Positions 63,234 through 64,000 of a DNA stretch of 64,000 bases are shown here, piece by piece. The notes under the pieces were generated by a model, which worked only from the letters and a program-made list of their open reading frames with translations, was not told the DNA's origin and searched no databases. Origin of the DNA: Bacillus crepusculi (GTDB lineage: Bacteria; Bacillota; Bacilli; Bacillales; Bacillaceae); the NCBI RefSeq assembly GCF_014764715.1, contig NZ_JACXXE010000009.1, positions 1 through 64,000 of the forward strand. The letters run 5' to 3'. Positions within the stretch are counted from its first letter, which is position 1, and every line of letters starts with the position of its first letter. The position numbers were made by a program, and so were the translations under genes.

Positions 63234-64000
63234 ATGTTTTCAGTATTTGCGAAATTAGGCTGGTTCTTTAAACAAGAGTGGAGGCGTTATACGATCGCCA
63301 TTACGCTCCTGCTCATTGTGAATGTGCTTGAAATGCTACCGCCAAGATATCTTGGGCAGGCAGTTGATGACATTCGTTCTGGTCAATTTACAACATCCAG
63401 TATTATGTTTTATGTGACTATTTTTTGTGTACTCGGTGTCTTGGTTTATACGCTGACGTATTTTTGGATGTATCAGTTATTTGGCGGAGCGAATGTCATG
63501 GAGCGTGTAATGCGCGGGAAACTGATGCGCCACTTACTTAAGATGACCCCCACCTTTTATGAAAAGAAAAAAACCGGTAACTTAATGGCTTTAGGTACTA
63601 ACGATTTGAATGCTGTTGCCTTAACGACAGGTTTTGGCGTTTTGACATTGGTTGATTCCACTGCTTATATGCTGATGATCTTTTTTACGATGGGGCTGAC
63701 GATTAGCTGGAAATTAACTTTAATGGCGATTATCCCTATGCCGCTGATGGCGCTCTTGATTGCGTTTTATGGCAGCAAGATTCATGAACGCTTTACAGTT
63801 GCTCAAGATGCATTTGGTGATATGAACGACCGCGTCCTAGAATCAGTTGCCGGTGTTCGCGTCATTCGGTCTTTTGTACAGGAAAAACAAGATGTCGAAC
63901 GTTTTCGCCAAATGACAGATGATGTATTCCAAAAAAATATGCGAGTGGCGATCATTGATTCGTTGTTTGAACCGACAGTGAAATTGCTTGTCGGCGTCAG
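63234..64000 (+). CDS. bmrC: ABC multidrug exporter half BmrC (YheI), 5' part
   Basis: The first 255 codons of an ABC-type exporter with fused membrane and ATPase domains. About five membrane helices of the six-helix domain are seen, with LKMTPTFYEKKKTGNLMALGTNDL, the usual coupling region. The ATPase domain lies beyond the window. It should pair with BmrD (YheH) as a heterodimeric drug pump. SD AAAGGAGAG. Confidence 0.9.
   Translation, partial: MFSVFAKLGWFFKQEWRRYTIAITLLLIVNVLEMLPPRYLGQAVDDIRSGQFTTSSIMFYVTIFCVLGVLVYTLTYFWMYQLFGGANVMERVMRGKLMRHLLKMTPTFYEKKKTGNLMALGTNDLNAVALTTGFGVLTLVDSTAYMLMIFFTMGLTISWKLTLMAIIPMPLMALLIAFYGSKIHERFTVAQDAFGDMNDRVLESVAGVRVIRSFVQEKQDVERFRQMTDDVFQKNMRVAIIDSLFEPTVKLLVGV

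Overview
The window looks like chromosomal DNA of a Bacillus of the B. pumilus group (pumilus, safensis or altitudinis). Gene order follows the B. subtilis yhc-yhd-yhe segment from cspB to yheI/bmrC. The Shine-Dalgarno (SD) sequences are strong and AGGAGG-like, TTG and GTG starts are common, and sporulation genes (yhcN, yhcQ, spoVR) are present. The proteins resemble B. subtilis orthologues closely but not identically, and several insertions and losses break synteny. Names come from recalled family features and synteny; no database search was run.

Layout. 0.1-4.9 kb: cspB, diguanylate cyclase dgcK, two small unknown genes, spore lipoprotein yhcN, a membrane-anchored zinc protease and coat-F-like yhcQ. 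5.0-8.4 kb: an 1126-residue CheB-CheR-PAS-histidine kinase fusion behind a sigma-H-like promoter that overlaps an exact Spo0A box. 8.5-16.4 kb: nuclease/5'-nucleotidase yhcR without a sorting signal, sortase yhcS, yhcT, yhcU, a possible structured RNA, yhcW, yhcX and a small secreted protein. 16.5-21.2 kb: VOC protein, AEC transporter, PucR regulator and aminotransferase yhxA. 21.3-28.1 kb: glpP, glpFK and glpD with antitermination leaders, then pgcA. 28.3-31.7 kb: the yhcYZ two-component system, a decayed GNAT gene, yhdB and yhdC. 31.8-36.8 kb: katA, nsrR, hmp and spoVR. 36.8-44.4 kb: a glucarate/galactarate operon (kdgD, ycbD, gudP, gudD, gntR, garD) placed between spoVR and phoA. 44.6-49.2 kb: phoA, lytE and bcaP. 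49.3-55.7 kb: sigM-yhdL-yhdK, plsC, yhdP, a cueR-like gene and yhdT. 55.7-64 kb: a LexA-boxed RinA/ArpU-like gene, a yhdW-crcB1-crcB2 operon, yhdX, yhdY, yhdZ, yheN, dat, nhaX, two small genes and the start of bmrC, which runs off the window.

How the genes work together. Glycerol import, phosphorylation and oxidation (glpF, glpK, glpD) depend on the antiterminator GlpP and probably CcpA. The hexarate operon carries a paired candidate GntR operator in front of its first gene and in front of the regulator gene. NsrR sits beside its likely target hmp. SigM is held by YhdL/YhdK. Envelope genes (plsC, lytE, yhdW, yhdY, yheN) are scattered through the right half.

Main unusual points: the kinase fusion with a degenerate CheB domain and sporulation-type promoter; a 54-bp palindromic repeat present three times, one copy inside an insertion that duplicated the lytE terminator hairpin; paralogues yhdP and yhdT, each with a hairpin between SD and start codon; a probable frameshift at the start of the cueR-like gene; an SOS-boxed phage-type regulator; and a candidate leader-peptide attenuator ahead of bmrC.
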